Counted from the stretch's first letter, positions 1 through 13,000 are shown. The stretch is DNA of 64,000 nt from Stutzerimonas stutzeri (GCA_019056435.1 CP077641.1:1798001-1862000), one strand, 5' to 3'. Notes: a model not told the origin generated them from the sequence alone. Program-made: numbers and translations.

Positions 1-2
1 CA

Positions 3-929
3 CAGGCGGGCGATTACGAGGGCGAGAAGGTCGCTGAGTTCGTCCAGGAAATGACCCGTGACTATGGATTTGCCAGCGAGCAGCTGGTGGACCTGCTGGC
101 CCAGGCCGAACGCAAGCAAGGCATCCTCGATGCCATTTCGCGCCCGGCCGAGCGAGTCAAGCCATGGAAGGAATACCGACCCATCTTCCTCACCGAGTCT
201 CGCATTGCGCAGGGTGTGGACTTCTGGCGCGAAAACGAGACGGCGCTGGCGCGCGCTGAGGCCGAATTCGGAGTGCCTGCAGAGGTCGTCGTCGCGATCA
301 TCGGCGTCGAGACCTTCTACGGCCGCAACACCGGCGGTCACCGCGTGATCGATGCCCTGACCACGCTCGGCTTCGACTACCCGCCGCGTCAGCCCTTCTT
401 CCGCCAGCAGCTCAAGGAGTTTCTCCTGCTGGCCCGTGAGGAGCAGGTCGATCCGCTCACGCTGACCGGCTCCTACGCCGGTGCCATGGGCCTGCCGCAG
501 TTCATGCCCAGTAGTTTCCGTGCCTATGCGGTGGATTTTGACGAAGACGGCCATATCGACATCTGGAAGAACCCCGTCGATGCCATCGGCAGTGCAGCCA
601 ATTATTTCAAGCAGCACGGCTGGTCGGCAGGCGAACCGGTGGTGGCCCGAGCGCGTGTCGCGGGAGACCGGCATGCCGAAGGGCTGACCGAAGGGCTCGA
701 GCCGATACTGACTGCAGCCCAGCTGCGTGAGTTGGGCTGGACGATCGACACCGAGGTTCCTGATGACACCCAGGTCACGGCATTTCGCCTGGATGGCGCC
801 GAGGGCGACGAATACTGGGTCGGCTTGCCCAACTTCTACGTCATCACCCGTTACAACCGCAGCGTCATGTATGCCATGGCCGTTCACCAACTTGCCGGTC
901 AGCTCGCGGCGGCGCGAGGGGACTCGTGA
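3..929 (+). CDS. mltB: Lytic murein transglycosylase B, 5' end cut by window edge
   Basis: Periplasmic lytic transglycosylase of the MltB/SltB1 family, which cleaves the MurNAc-GlcNAc bond of peptidoglycan. The frame is already open at base 3, ahead of the first internal ATG at 51, so the N-terminus and export signal lie off the window. The segment VAIIGVETFYGRNTGG carries the expected catalytic Glu. YAGAMGLPQFMPSSFRAY and DIWKNPVDAIGSAANYF are family signatures. The stop overlaps the rlpA start (TGATG), and dacA follows, the same order as sltB1-rlpA-dacC in P. aeruginosa. The family assignment is firm; which MltB paralogue it is rests on synteny. Confidence 0.93.
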   Translation, partial: QAGDYEGEKVAEFVQEMTRDYGFASEQLVDLLAQAERKQGILDAISRPAERVKPWKEYRPIFLTESRIAQGVDFWRENETALARAEAEFGVPAEVVVAIIGVETFYGRNTGGHRVIDALTTLGFDYPPRQPFFRQQLKEFLLLAREEQVDPLTLTGSYAGAMGLPQFMPSSFRAYAVDFDEDGHIDIWKNPVDAIGSAANYFKQHGWSAGEPVVARARVAGDRHAEGLTEGLEPILTAAQLRELGWTIDTEVPDDTQVTAFRLDGAEGDEYWVGLPNFYVITRYNRSVMYAMAVHQLAGQLAAARGDS

Positions 930-1909
930 TGCGCATGCTTCGTTATCTGCTGGCAGGCGGTATCGCCGTGCTCGTGGTCGGTTGCTCGTCTTCGCCGTCA
1001 CCTAAGCTGCCATCTTCGAGCCAGCCCGAGAGCACCGGTCCCGCTGACTATGTGCGTCCACACAAGGACGGTGCCCCTTGGTGGGATGTCGATGTGTCGC
1101 GCATTCCGGACGCCACGCCCACGCCGCATAACGGCCCGTTCAAGGCCAACCCGTACACGGTGCTCGGCAAGACGTACTATCCGATCAACGACGGTCGCAA
1201 CTACAAGGCGACCGGGGTCGCTTCCTGGTACGGAACCAAGTTTCACGGCCAGCCGACCGCCAACGGCGAGAAGTATGACCTTTACGGCATGAGCGCTGCG
1301 CACAAGACCCTGCCGCTGCCGTCGTACGTGCGCGTCACCAATCTGGACAACAGCCGCTCGGTGATCCTGCGGGTCAACGACCGCGGCCCGTTCTACTCGG
1401 ATCGGATCATCGACCTGTCGTTTGCCGCCGCGAAGAAGCTCGGTTATGCCGAAACCGGTACGGCGCGAGTCAAGGTCGAGGGCATCGATCCCCAGCAATG
1501 GTGGGCGGAGCGCGGCGGTTCAGCGCCGGCGGTACTGGCCCAGCCGGTACGCAGTGACAGCCGTGGCACCAGCAGCCTGGCCCAGCCGGTGGAGAAGTAC
1601 ACGCCGCCGCCAACGCAGCATGCTGCGGCGACGGTCCCGGTCGAGGTCGATCGGAACGACGCACCGGGTGGGGACGGCTTGTTCCTGCAGGTCGGCGCCT
1701 TCGCCAACCCCGATGCGGCGCAATTGCTTCGTGACAAGCTCAGCAGCATCACCCAGGCGCCGGTGTTCGTCAGCTCGGTCGTGCATCAGGAGCAGATTCT
1801 GCACCGGGTGCGCCTCGGCCCGATCAGTTCGCCGGACGAGGCGGCTCAGCTCGAGCAGAGTGTTCGCCTCGCCAACCTTGGACAACCCCGGCGGGTGCGG
1901 GGCGACTGA
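929..1909 (+). CDS. rlpA: RlpA septal-ring lytic transglycosylase, lipoprotein
   Basis: Outer-membrane lipoprotein of about 326 residues that cleaves stem-peptide-free glycan strands at the septum. The N-terminus is a lipoprotein signal with lipobox LVVGC at about residue 20. A double-psi beta-barrel domain follows around residues 90-190 (GVASWYGTKFHGQPTANGE, RVNDRGPF). A C-terminal SPOR domain (about 250-325, starting GLFLQVGAFANPDAA) binds denuded peptidoglycan. I chose ATG 929 over the GTG at 926 because the ATG overlaps the upstream stop as TGATG and puts the lipobox at a normal distance. It is translationally coupled to mltB. Confidence 0.95.
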   Translation: MRMLRYLLAGGIAVLVVGCSSSPSPKLPSSSQPESTGPADYVRPHKDGAPWWDVDVSRIPDATPTPHNGPFKANPYTVLGKTYYPINDGRNYKATGVASWYGTKFHGQPTANGEKYDLYGMSAAHKTLPLPSYVRVTNLDNSRSVILRVNDRGPFYSDRIIDLSFAAAKKLGYAETGTARVKVEGIDPQQWWAERGGSAPAVLAQPVRSDSRGTSSLAQPVEKYTPPPTQHAAATVPVEVDRNDAPGGDGLFLQVGAFANPDAAQLLRDKLSSITQAPVFVSSVVHQEQILHRVRLGPISSPDEAAQLEQSVRLANLGQPRRVRGD

Positions 1910-1979
1910 GCCCGCCACGCAGATAGCAGGACGCTGATTCATCCAGGACCGTATTGCCCATTTATTCACCGAGAGCGCA

Positions 1980-3137
1980 ATGACTATCACCAATTTCGTG
2001 CACCGCCTGTTTCTCGTCATCCTGTTGGCCGTTGCGCCAGCGGCCTGGGCCGAGACGATCATTCCGACCGCGCCGCAACTGGCGGCCAAGTCCTATGTGC
2101 TGATGGATGCCGCCAGCGGCAAGGTGCTGGTCGACAGCGGCGGCGACGAGCGCCTGCCACCGGCCAGTCTGACCAAGCTGATGACCGCTTACATCGCCAC
2201 GTTGGAAATCCGCAAAGGCCAGATATCCGAGAGTGACATGGTGACCGTCAGCGAAAAGGCCTGGCGCACCGGCGGCTCGCGGATGTTCATCCAGGTCAAC
2301 ACTCAGGTCTCGGTGGACGATCTGCTGCACGGCATCATCATCCAGTCGGGCAACGACGCCAGCGTGGCCATCGCCGAGCACATCGCCGGCAGTGAAGATG
2401 CATTTGCCGATCTGATGAACAGCACGGCGCAGCGCCTGGGCATGACCAATACGCACTTCATGAATTCCACCGGTCTGCCGCACCCTGAGCATTACTCCTC
2501 GGCGAACGACATGGCCAAACTGGCCCGCGCGATCATTTATGAAGATCCCGCTCACTACGGCATCTACGCGCAAAAAGAATTCTTCTGGAACAACATCAAA
2601 CAACCCAACCGCAACCTGTTGCTGTGGCGCGACAAGACCGTTGACGGCTTGAAAACCGGCCATACAGAGGAGGCCGGCTATTGCCTGGTCGCTTCTGCCG
2701 TGCGAGATGACATGCGCCTGATCGCGGTGGTGTTCGGTACCAACAGCGAACAGGCCCGTGCAGCGGAGACCCAGAAGCTGCTCACCTACGGCTTCCGCTT
2801 CTTCGAAACACGCACCTTCTACAAGAAGGGCACCGAGCTGGCACAGGCGCGCGTCTGGAAAGGCGAGCAGGATCAGCTCAGTGCTGGCCTGGCCAACGAC
2901 CTGACGATGACACTGCCGCGCGGCCAACTGGACAAGCTGCAGGCAACCATGACCTTCACCCCCGAACTCACCGCGCCGATCCAGCAGGGCGACGTGGTCG
3001 GCAAGGTCGAGGTCAACCTGGACGGCCAGGTGGTGCAGAGCAGCGACCTGATCGCGTTGCAGACCATCGAAGAGGGTGGGCTGTTCAGTCGTATTTGGGA
3101 TAGCATTCGGCTGTTCTTCTTCAACCTTTTCAACTGA
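1980..3137 (+). CDS. dacA: D-alanyl-D-alanine carboxypeptidase (PBP5/6 type)
   Basis: Low-molecular-mass penicillin-binding protein of 385 residues that removes the terminal D-Ala from peptidoglycan pentapeptides in the periplasm. A signal peptide ends near AAWA (residue 24). The three serine-protease-like motifs are complete: S63-L-T-K66, S123-G-N and K225-T-G. The C-terminus (IWDSIRLFFFNLFN) is the amphipathic helix that anchors this class to the inner membrane. It sits 70 bp after rlpA and is followed by a 9-bp inverted repeat. In P. aeruginosa the positional equivalent is called dacC, so the symbol may be either. Confidence 0.95.
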   Translation: MTITNFVHRLFLVILLAVAPAAWAETIIPTAPQLAAKSYVLMDAASGKVLVDSGGDERLPPASLTKLMTAYIATLEIRKGQISESDMVTVSEKAWRTGGSRMFIQVNTQVSVDDLLHGIIIQSGNDASVAIAEHIAGSEDAFADLMNSTAQRLGMTNTHFMNSTGLPHPEHYSSANDMAKLARAIIYEDPAHYGIYAQKEFFWNNIKQPNRNLLLWRDKTVDGLKTGHTEEAGYCLVASAVRDDMRLIAVVFGTNSEQARAAETQKLLTYGFRFFETRTFYKKGTELAQARVWKGEQDQLSAGLANDLTMTLPRGQLDKLQATMTFTPELTAPIQQGDVVGKVEVNLDGQVVQSSDLIALQTIEEGGLFSRIWDSIRLFFFNLFN

Positions 3138-3148
3138 TAGCTCCCTGC

Positions 3149-3177
3149 GCGTGCCTGGCCGACCCGGTCAGGCACGC
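3149..3177 (+). terminator. Inverted repeat after dacA
   Basis: A perfect 9-bp inverted repeat (GCGTGCCTG / CAGGCACGC) with an 11-base loop begins 11 bases after the dacA stop. No T-run follows, so it is either a weak terminator or an mRNA 3'-end stabiliser between dacA and the lipoate genes. The repeat is seen directly; the role is inferred. Confidence 0.45.
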
Positions 3178-3203
3178 CTGCGGATCACGAGTCCGCCATT
3201 GCC

Positions 3204-3488
3204 ATGACCGATAGCAAAGACGACGTACAAGCGCCCAAGATCGACTTTCCCTGCGAGCGCTACCCGATCAAGGTGATCGGCGATGCGGGCGAAGGGTTCC
3301 GCGAGACGGTGATCGAAGTGATCCAGCGCCATGCCCCGGGTTTCGACGAAACCACGGTGGTGACCCGCGACAGCCGCAACGGGCGGTTCCTTTCCCTTCA
3401 GGTGTTGATCACGGCAACCGGTGTCGAGCAGTTGCAGGCGATCCATGTCGACCTGCGCGCCACCGGTCGTGTGCACATGGTGCTGTGA
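3204..3488 (+). CDS. ybeD: DUF493 family protein (YbeD-like)
   Basis: Small cytoplasmic protein of 94 residues of the DUF493/YbeD family, an ACT-like fold conserved beside lipB in many gammaproteobacteria. The family pattern is recognisable in [18 protein letters not shown] near the start and [10 protein letters not shown] at the end. Its TGA overlaps the lipB start (GTGATG), so the two are probably translated together. The biochemical role is not established; the neighbourhood suggests a link with lipoate metabolism or its control. Confidence 0.9.
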   Translation: MTDSKDDVQAPKIDFPCERYPIKVIGDAGEGFRETVIEVIQRHAPGFDETTVVTRDSRNGRFLSLQVLITATGVEQLQAIHVDLRATGRVHMVL

Positions 3489-4177
3489 TGAACCCCGGTT
3501 CGCCCCTCGCTGCGGACCCTGTGTCAGATCGCACGCTCGGCGTGCGTGAGCTGGGGCTGGTCGCATACGAACCGGCCTGGCAGGCGATGCAGCGCTTCAC
3601 CAACGAACGCGTGCCGGAAACCCCGGACGAGGCGTGGTTGCTCCAGCATCACCCGGTGTTCACCCAGGGACAGGCCGGCAAGGCCGAGCACTTGCTGCTG
3701 CCTGGCGATATTCCGGTGGTACAGGCGGACCGGGGTGGGCAGGTGACCTATCACGGCCCGGGTCAGCTGGTGTGTTATCTGCTGCTGGACGTCAGGCGTC
3801 TCGGCATCGGCGTACGCGAACTGGTCAACCGGATCGAGGGGAGCCTGATCGAGCTGCTGGCCAGCTATGGCGTCGAGGCGTCGGCCAAGCCCGATGCGCC
3901 GGGCGTCTATGTGAATGGCGCCAAGATCGCCTCGCTCGGACTGCGCATCCGCAATGGCCGCTCGTTCCATGGCCTGGCACTCAACGTGGACATGGATCTT
4001 GAGCCTTTCAGGCGGATCAACCCGTGCGGTTACGCCGGTATGGCCATGACTCAGCTAGCCGATCTGGTGGCTGGGCCATTGGCTTTCTCGGAGGTCAATG
4101 CCCGCATGCGTGAACAGCTCGTCAAGCACCTCGGCTATGCCGAGCAGGAGTCGTTGGCGGGGTCGGTATTCGGCTAG
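3488..4177 (+). CDS. lipB: Octanoyltransferase LipB
   Basis: Transfers octanoate from octanoyl-ACP to the lipoyl domains of dehydrogenase complexes, the first step of de novo lipoate synthesis. About 229 residues. Seen are the family signature [20 protein letters not shown] and the [13 protein letters not shown] segment with the catalytic Lys; the usual catalytic Cys lies in the NPCGYAGM region. ATG 3488 is preferred to the GTG at 3485 because it overlaps the ybeD stop. The convergent lipA ends 81 bp downstream on the other strand, so the two enzymes of the pathway are tail to tail. Confidence 0.96.
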   Translation: MNPGSPLAADPVSDRTLGVRELGLVAYEPAWQAMQRFTNERVPETPDEAWLLQHHPVFTQGQAGKAEHLLLPGDIPVVQADRGGQVTYHGPGQLVCYLLLDVRRLGIGVRELVNRIEGSLIELLASYGVEASAKPDAPGVYVNGAKIASLGLRIRNGRSFHGLALNVDMDLEPFRRINPCGYAGMAMTQLADLVAGPLAFSEVNARMREQLVKHLGYAEQESLAGSVFG

Positions 4178-4258
4178 GCCAGGTGGCGGGGACGGGGGTT
4201 GGTCGATTCTACCGCCTACCCGCAGGCGAGGCCCCGGGCAGGTGATGGTTCAGCGCGA

Positions 4259-5314
4259 TCAGTTCAGGTTGACGGTGGGAATAATCAGGCTGCTGTCGAA
4301 CGATTGTCCCGGCACCGGGACCGGTGCGGCAAGACCCAGGTTGTTCTTTTCGAACACCCGGTCGGCGCGATAGCTGGAGCGCACCAGCGGGCCGGCGGCG
4401 ACCTCCATGAACCCTTTTTCCAGGCCGATATCACGGAAACGGTTGAACTCTTCCGGGCTGACCCAGCGCTTGACGGGCAGGTGGTTGCGCGTCGGTTGCA
4501 GATACTGGCCGAGGGTGAGGATGTCCACCCCGATAGCGCGCAGGTCGTCCATGGTCTGCAGGATTTCGTCATCGGTCTCGCCCAGACCGAGCATAAGGCT
4601 GGTCTTGGTGAGTACCTCCGGGCGATGTTTCTTGGCGTGCTCGAGAACCTTGAGGGTCTTTTCGTAGCCGGCGCGCGGGTCGCGCACCACGTGAGTCAGG
4701 CGCTCGACCGTCTCGACGTTCTGCGCGAACACCTCCAGGCCCGAGTCCACCACGCGCTCGATAGCCTGAGGATCACCATCGAAATCCGGGGTGAGCGCCT
4801 CGACCACCACGTGCGGGGTGTTTTCCTTGATTGCTCGTACGCATGCCGCGTAATGGCTGGCGCCGCCGTCTTCGAGGTCGTCGCGATCCACCGAGGTCAA
4901 CACGATGTAGCGCAGCGCCATCAGCTCCACCGATTTGGCGGTATTCTGCGGCTCCTCCAGATCCAGCCAGCCATTGGGATTGCCAGTGTCCACCGCACAG
5001 AAGCGGCATGCGCGGGTGCACACTGAACCCATCAACATGATGGTGGCGGTGCCGTTGGACCAGCACTCGCCCATGTTCGGACAATGCGATTCTTGGCAGA
5101 CGGTGCTCAGGCGGTGCTCGGCGACGTTGCGTTTGACAGCCTCGAAGCGGCTGCCGCTGGGCGCCTTGACCCGCAACCACTTGGGCTTGGGTTCGAACAC
5201 CTGGGGTTCGCTTGAGGCGCGGCGCTTTTGCCCGTCTTTGATCGCGGTGATGCCCTGGGAGGTGCGGAATTTTTCGCCGCTGGCGACGGGCTTGGGCTGG
5301 GAGGTTTCGGACAT
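4259..5314 (-). CDS. lipA: Lipoyl synthase LipA
   Basis: Radical-SAM enzyme of 351 residues that inserts two sulfurs into protein-bound octanoate. Both iron-sulfur clusters are visible: Cys73, Cys78 and Cys84 (auxiliary cluster) and C99-x3-C103-x2-C106 (radical SAM cluster). The C-terminal RSSYRAD motif supplies the serine ligand of the auxiliary cluster. The first 40 residues are variable and hydrophilic, as usual in Pseudomonas LipA. It is convergent with lipB. About 230 bp without a gene follow its start, before the next transglycosylase, and I see nothing clear there. Confidence 0.96.
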   Translation of the reverse strand: MSETSQPKPVASGEKFRTSQGITAIKDGQKRRASSEPQVFEPKPKWLRVKAPSGSRFEAVKRNVAEHRLSTVCQESHCPNMGECWSNGTATIMLMGSVCTRACRFCAVDTGNPNGWLDLEEPQNTAKSVELMALRYIVLTSVDRDDLEDGGASHYAACVRAIKENTPHVVVEALTPDFDGDPQAIERVVDSGLEVFAQNVETVERLTHVVRDPRAGYEKTLKVLEHAKKHRPEVLTKTSLMLGLGETDDEILQTMDDLRAIGVDILTLGQYLQPTRNHLPVKRWVSPEEFNRFRDIGLEKGFMEVAAGPLVRSSYRADRVFEKNNLGLAAPVPVPGQSFDSSLIIPTVNLN

Positions 5315-5544
5315 CGGCTTTCTGGGCTCCGCTAGAGGCTCCGTGGACGAGGCGGCTCGTGGCCGCGGCGCAGTTTATCACAGGCGCTGACCGTCCAGTC
5401 CCACAGCAGGGGCAGCCGGTTGAGAGGCCGCGGCGGCAGGGCCGCTTCGTGCGTGCTACCCGTACGCGCGCAACCGGACGCGATGCTGCGGAAGCCGGAG
5501 AGGGTTCGACGCTTCGGGAGCTTGGTCGAATGGGCGTCTCGTCG

Positions 5545-6848
5545 CTAAGGCCCTGCGCGCAGCCTGCCGAGCAGCTCCTGGGTAGGATGGCCATCAGCAG
5601 GCCAGCCGAGCTGTTGCTGAAAGCCTCGAATGGCGTTGCGGGTGTTAGCACCAATGATGCCGTCGGCCACGCCGGGATCGAAACCCTGCTGCTGCAGACG
5701 CTCCTGCAGCTCCAGACGTTCCGAGCGGCTGAGCGGCAGTTCGGAACGCGGCCAGTCGCCTTTCACCTGGCCACCGCCGTCGAAGCGCTCTGACAGCAGG
5801 CCGATCGCGAGCGCATACGACGATGAGTTGTTGTAGCGCAGTATCGCCCGGAAGTTGTCGAGCAGCAGGAAGGCCGGCCCGCGATAGCCGGCAGGCAGCA
5901 ACAGACTTGCCATGGCCTCGTCCCGGCCTTGTGGAATGTTCTCGAGGCCTAGGCGACGCCATTCGCCCAGCGGTTTACGGATGGCTGGATCGGCCAGGGC
6001 GTAGTCGAAGTCCGTTGGCAGGCTGACCTCGAAACCCCAGGGCTCGTTCGCCCGCCAGCCAGACGCCTGCAGGTAGTGTGCGGCGGATGCCAAGGCGTCG
6101 GCGGGACTGTTCCAGATATCGCGGCGGCCATCGCCGTCAAAATCCACTGCATGGGTGTTGTAAGTCGTCGGGATGAACTGTGTCTGCCCCATCGCGCCAG
6201 CCCAGGAGCCGCGCAGCTGCTCAGGCGGCACGTCGCCATGGGCAAGGATGTCCAGCGCGGCTAGCAACTGGCTCCTGGCGAAGCCCGGGCGGCGCCCTTC
6301 GTGGGCCAGGGTCGCCAGCGAACGGATGACCGACTTGTCCCCCTGTATCTGACCGAAACTGCTTTCCAAGCCCCAGATGGCGACCAGCGCGGTGCGGTCG
6401 ACGCCATAACGCGCCTCGATGCCATCCAGCGTGTTGGCATGCTCGCGCAGGAGCCGTCTGCCACCGCGCACGCGCTGGTCCGACAGGGCGCCGTCGAGAT
6501 ACTGCCAGACGGGTCGATTGAATTCCGGCTGGCTCTGGTCGGCGGCGATGATGCTGGGGTCGGGCGTGACTCCGGCAAAGGCACGGTCGAACAAATCTGG
6601 TGAAACGCCTGCCTGTAGCGCCTCGTCGCGGAAGGCATCACGCCAGGCTTCGAATGTCTGCTGTGGCGGCGCGGCGTCGGCGTCAGGTGGAGTTGGCGAC
6701 GGCTGGGCCGCCTGTTGAGCCGGCAACGGTGCGGTTGTGTTCTGAAGATGAGGTGCGGGGGTTCGGCAGCGCAGGCAACCACGATGCTCAGCGCGGAGCC
6801 GGCCACCAAAGTGCGCAGGAGCAGGACGGGAACGAAAGTGTAAAGCAT
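5545..6848 (-). CDS. Lytic murein transglycosylase with C-terminal peptidoglycan-binding domain (frameshifted)
   Basis: MltB-like transglycosylase followed by a PG_binding_1 domain (PLSRSERLELQERLQQQG to the end). The catalytic-Glu segment reads VAIWGLESSFGQIQG, then SWAGAMGQTQFIPTTY. A lipoprotein signal (start at 6848, lipobox SIVVAC) is in a different frame from the body. The frame changes in the G5 run at 6757-6761, where one more base would join the two into 434 residues. I read this as one gene with a single-base deletion rather than a pseudogene. It lies downstream of arfA on the same strand. It is the second MltB-family enzyme of the window. Confidence 0.85.
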
Positions 6849-6908
6849 GCACCACACTCGGCAAGACGTCGGCAGGTGACCTTATCACGCTTTGCGGCCA
6901 TTGGCTTT

Positions 6909-7067
6909 TCAAGCCGCTAGAAGGACCGAAGCCTCCCAGTTGTGAGACTGGGAGGCTTCGCGGCGATAACTGCCTTTGCCTTTCTTGGGGCGTTCCTGAC
7001 GGCTGCGAAACAGGGGTTGCGCCACCAGCGACTTGGCCCGATTGGGCTGTTTGGTTCGTTTGCTCAT
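6909..7067 (-). CDS. arfA: Alternative ribosome-rescue factor ArfA
   Basis: Basic 52-residue protein matching ArfA. The N-terminal MSKRTKQPNRAKSLVAQPLF is followed by ERPKKGKGSYRR and a C-terminal NWEAS. ArfA recruits release factor 2 to ribosomes stalled on non-stop mRNAs, as a back-up to trans-translation. A longer in-frame start exists at 7190, but ATG 7067 has a GGAG about 10 bases upstream and begins the conserved sequence. The last third of the gene contains a strong hairpin (6927-6960). In E. coli the equivalent hairpin causes the arfA mRNA to end before the stop codon, which makes ArfA itself dependent on tmRNA. Confidence 0.88.
   Translation of the reverse strand: MSKRTKQPNRAKSLVAQPLFRSRQERPKKGKGSYRREASQSHNWEASVLLAA
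6927..6960 (-). promoter_or_regulatory. Hairpin inside the arfA coding sequence
   Basis: Perfect 13-bp inverted repeat CGAAGCCTCCCAG / CTGGGAGGCTTCG with an 8-base loop, covering the codons for EASQSHNWEAS at the end of arfA. In the sense direction it is followed by GTCCTTCT, a weak U-rich stretch. In known arfA genes such a stem is a terminator or RNase III site that creates a non-stop message. The stem is seen directly; the function is inferred by analogy. Confidence 0.75.
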
Positions 7068-7165
7068 GATCGGCTGCTCCATGACGATTGGCGCCGGCAT
7101 CATAAGGTCTGGCGAGGAAATGTACAGTGGTGGCGATGATCTGCACGGTGCGGCAGCAGCGGAGG

Positions 7166-8194
7166 CTAGAGCGCGATTCGCTTGCCGCACAGTTGCAGGC
7201 AGACCTGGGCCAGGCCCACCCAGGGATCCCCTTCGGCTTGGCCCTTGATCTGCGCGTCGATACGCTGGGCCTCGCCCAGCAGGCGCTGCCAGCCGGCGGC
7301 ATCATGGCGTTGCAGGGCTTTGCCGACGATCGGCTTGCGCTTGTCCCACACGGGCGGGCGCGCCTGGCTGAAAGCCCGGTCAAGCGGTACGCCCCGGCCG
7401 TACTGTTGGGCGATGTTGGCGAGCTGGCGAATCTCGCGGGCAACGGCCCAGAGTATGACCGGCGCCTCGACGCCTTCGGCCCGCAGGCCGGTGAGCATTC
7501 GCAGGACATGCTCGGGCTGGCCCAACAGCGCGGCGTCGATCAGACCGAACACGTCATAGCGCGCACTGTCGGCAACCGCGGCCTGAACCGTGTCGAGCGT
7601 GACCTGTCCTCCGTCGGCGAGCAATTTGAGCTTTTCGATCTCCTGCGCAGCCGCCAACAGGTTGCCCTCGACCCGGGCCGCGATCAGCTCGACCGCATCC
7701 TGATCGGCCGCCAGTCCGGCTTGCGCCAGGCGCTGGCGAATCCACTGCGGCAATTGTGCGACGTCGATCGGCCAGATCTGAATGAACTGACTTTGCTTGC
7801 CGTCGATCAGGGCCTTGGCCCACTTGGTTTTCTGTGTGCTGCCGTCGAGCTTCGGCAGGCTTACCAGCAGAACGGTGTCCTCTGCCGGACGAGCCAGGTA
7901 TTCGATCAGCGCTGCGGCGCCCTTGTCGCCGGGCTTGCCATTGGGAATCCGCAGCTCGATCAGCCGCTTCTCGGCAAACAGCGACAGGCTCGCGCCCGCC
8001 TCGATGAGTTGGCCCCAGTCGAAGCCAGTCTCCACATTGAGAACCTGTCGCTCGCTGAACCCCAGGTCTCGGCAGGCCTTGCGGATGGCATCGCTGGCTT
8101 CCTGGCAAAGCAGATGCTCATCGCCGCTGACAATGTAGACGGGTGCGAGCGGACCTTGCAGGTGCTTGGCGAGCTGGGCGGGAGATAGCTTCAT
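7166..8194 (-). CDS. holA: DNA polymerase III subunit delta
   Basis: Clamp-loader delta subunit of about 342 residues; it opens the beta sliding clamp at the replication fork. The start MKLSPAQLAKHLQGPLAPVY at 8194 is the conserved beginning; the upstream in-frame ATG at 8215 adds only seven unconserved residues. Other family stretches are VSGDEHLLCQEASDAIR and WAVAREIRQLANIAQQYG. It is downstream of lptE (about 40 bp) and oriented with leuS, so leuS-lptE-holA probably form one transcription unit, as in other pseudomonads. Confidence 0.95.
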   Translation of the reverse strand: MKLSPAQLAKHLQGPLAPVYIVSGDEHLLCQEASDAIRKACRDLGFSERQVLNVETGFDWGQLIEAGASLSLFAEKRLIELRIPNGKPGDKGAAALIEYLARPAEDTVLLVSLPKLDGSTQKTKWAKALIDGKQSQFIQIWPIDVAQLPQWIRQRLAQAGLAADQDAVELIAARVEGNLLAAAQEIEKLKLLADGGQVTLDTVQAAVADSARYDVFGLIDAALLGQPEHVLRMLTGLRAEGVEAPVILWAVAREIRQLANIAQQYGRGVPLDRAFSQARPPVWDKRKPIVGKALQRHDAAGWQRLLGEAQRIDAQIKGQAEGDPWVGLAQVCLQLCGKRIAL

Positions 8195-8236
8195 AGCGGT
8201 ATAGGGGAGGGCCACCCCACGGGTGGCTCCCGCCTG

Positions 8237-8842
8237 TCACTGGATCGGCAGTTCGATCGGCGATTGCTGCGGCTGCGCGGCCTGTTCGCGAATCTGCGCC
8301 TCGATGGCTTCGGCTTCGGCGCGGCGCTTGGCTTCGGCGGTTTCCTGCAATTGGTCGAGCTGCGTCGGGGTGATGCGGCTCAGGCGCAGGGCCAGTTGCT
8401 GGAGCAACTCGCGGCGCATTTCCTGCCGCAACTGCGCCGCTTCCTGGTCAGAGCTGATCAGGTTGCTGCTGTCATGCACGTAGACGCGCTGCACCTCGAC
8501 GCGGTCCTCGAGCAGCAGGGTGTTCTGTGGCCCTTCGAGGGCATACTCCACGATGCTGGTCAGCTCGTATTCAGCGGTACGCGCCGCGGTGGTGTAGCTG
8601 GCGGTACGCTGGCGGTTCTGCTCGCGGGCCAGGTCCAGGGTGTAACGCGCTCCCGGGTGGACTCGAACGCCACTTTGCTCCAACAGCTCTTCGAGCTGCT
8701 TCGCCGTCTCGCCGTAAGTGTCACGCGCCTGCAGGTTTATCTCCTGGAGCGCGAAACTGGTTTCGCCCGTGCCGCGCAGCTGGAAGCCGCAGGCGCTCAG
8801 CAGCAATGTCAGGCCCAGCACCACCAGATTCCGTTTGTTCAT
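8237..8842 (-). CDS. lptE: LPS-assembly lipoprotein LptE
   Basis: Outer-membrane lipoprotein of 201 residues that plugs and helps fold the LptD translocon for lipopolysaccharide export. The lipobox LLSAC places the lipidated Cys at residue 18, followed by GFQLRGTG, the family hallmark. The C-terminus is charged, Glu/Ala/Gln rich and helical, and ends in a Pro/Gln-rich tail. It lies between leuS and holA, its usual position (formerly rlpB). Confidence 0.93.
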   Translation of the reverse strand: MNKRNLVVLGLTLLLSACGFQLRGTGETSFALQEINLQARDTYGETAKQLEELLEQSGVRVHPGARYTLDLAREQNRQRTASYTTAARTAEYELTSIVEYALEGPQNTLLLEDRVEVQRVYVHDSSNLISSDQEAAQLRQEMRRELLQQLALRLSRITPTQLDQLQETAEAKRRAEAEAIEAQIREQAAQPQQSPIELPIQ

Positions 8843-8884
8843 CTTGTTATCCCTTGCAGGCCCGGCGCAGGCGCCGGGACCGAA

Positions 8885-12172
<3,288 letters not shown>

Positions 12173-12238
12173 GGGCCGAGGCCGACAAAAGCCTGTCTTG
12201 CTGGGTAAAGTGTGGCGACTCTTCCGATGGAGCCACGC

Positions 12239-13000
12239 ATGCCGATTCGCTACTTCTTCAAGCAACTGCTATTGCCGCCGGGAGGTTTGCTCCTGCTGCT
12301 ACTGGTTGGCTGGTGGCTGCGCCGTCGTGCGCCGCGCCTGGCCGCCGGCTGCTTTGTGGCTGGGTTCGGTGGCCTGTGGCTGATGAGCTTGCCGGTGACG
12401 GTCGAGTGGGCGGCGCGACAAGTGGAAAGCGAACCGGCGCTGGCTCGAAGCGATTGGGCGCGCGCCGGGCAACTGGCTCAGGCCATCGTCGTCCTGGGCG
12501 CCGGGCGCGAGCAGGCCGACCCGGGTTGGGGATCGGACCAGCCCAGCCATATCGCGCTGGAACGCCTGCGCTATGCCTCGAGGCTCGCCAAATCGACTGG
12601 CTTGCCTATCCTGGCCAGCGGCGGCCTGCACTATGGCGAGCCGCCGAGCGAAGCCCTGCTGGCAGCCGAGGCCTTGCAACGAGACTTCTCCACCCAGACG
12701 CGCTGGCTCGAGGAACGCAGCCGCACGACCTGGGAGAACGCCGTCGAGAGTGCCGAGATCCTGAAGGCCGCCGGTGTCGAGCGGGTGTTGCTGGTCACTT
12801 CGGCCTCGCACATGCCACGTGCGCGCTGGTGTTTCGAGCAGGTAGGGCTGCAGGTAATTCCTGCGCCCATGGGCTTTCTCGGCGTACCCAACGGCCGGCC
12901 GTTCGGTGGCTGGCTTCCGGAAAGCAAGGCGATCTGGCAGAACGGGGCGCTGCTCAACGAAGCGGCTGGCCTGCTCCTGTATCCGCTGCTATATCCCTGA
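12239..13000 (+). CDS. elyC: ElyC/SanA/YdcF family membrane protein (DUF218)
   Basis: About 253 residues. Two N-terminal transmembrane segments (LLLPPGGLLLLLLVGWWL and an Ala/Gly-rich second one) are followed by a DUF218 domain with AIVVLGAG near residue 75 and LLVTSASHMPRARWCFE near 185. E. coli ElyC is linked to the lipid carrier and cell-envelope integrity. ATG 12239 starts at the usual MPIRYFFKQ; an upstream in-frame ATG at 12227 is possible. It is convergent with lnt, whose stop is 4 bp away. Confidence 0.8.
   Translation: MPIRYFFKQLLLPPGGLLLLLLVGWWLRRRAPRLAAGCFVAGFGGLWLMSLPVTVEWAARQVESEPALARSDWARAGQLAQAIVVLGAGREQADPGWGSDQPSHIALERLRYASRLAKSTGLPILASGGLHYGEPPSEALLAAEALQRDFSTQTRWLEERSRTTWENAVESAEILKAAGVERVLLVTSASHMPRARWCFEQVGLQVIPAPMGFLGVPNGRPFGGWLPESKAIWQNGALLNEAAGLLLYPLLYP

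Noticed and set aside
7127..8188. 353-residue open frame on the plus strand opposite holA
   Set aside because: Shadow of a conserved gene on the other strand; low-complexity translation without family signatures.
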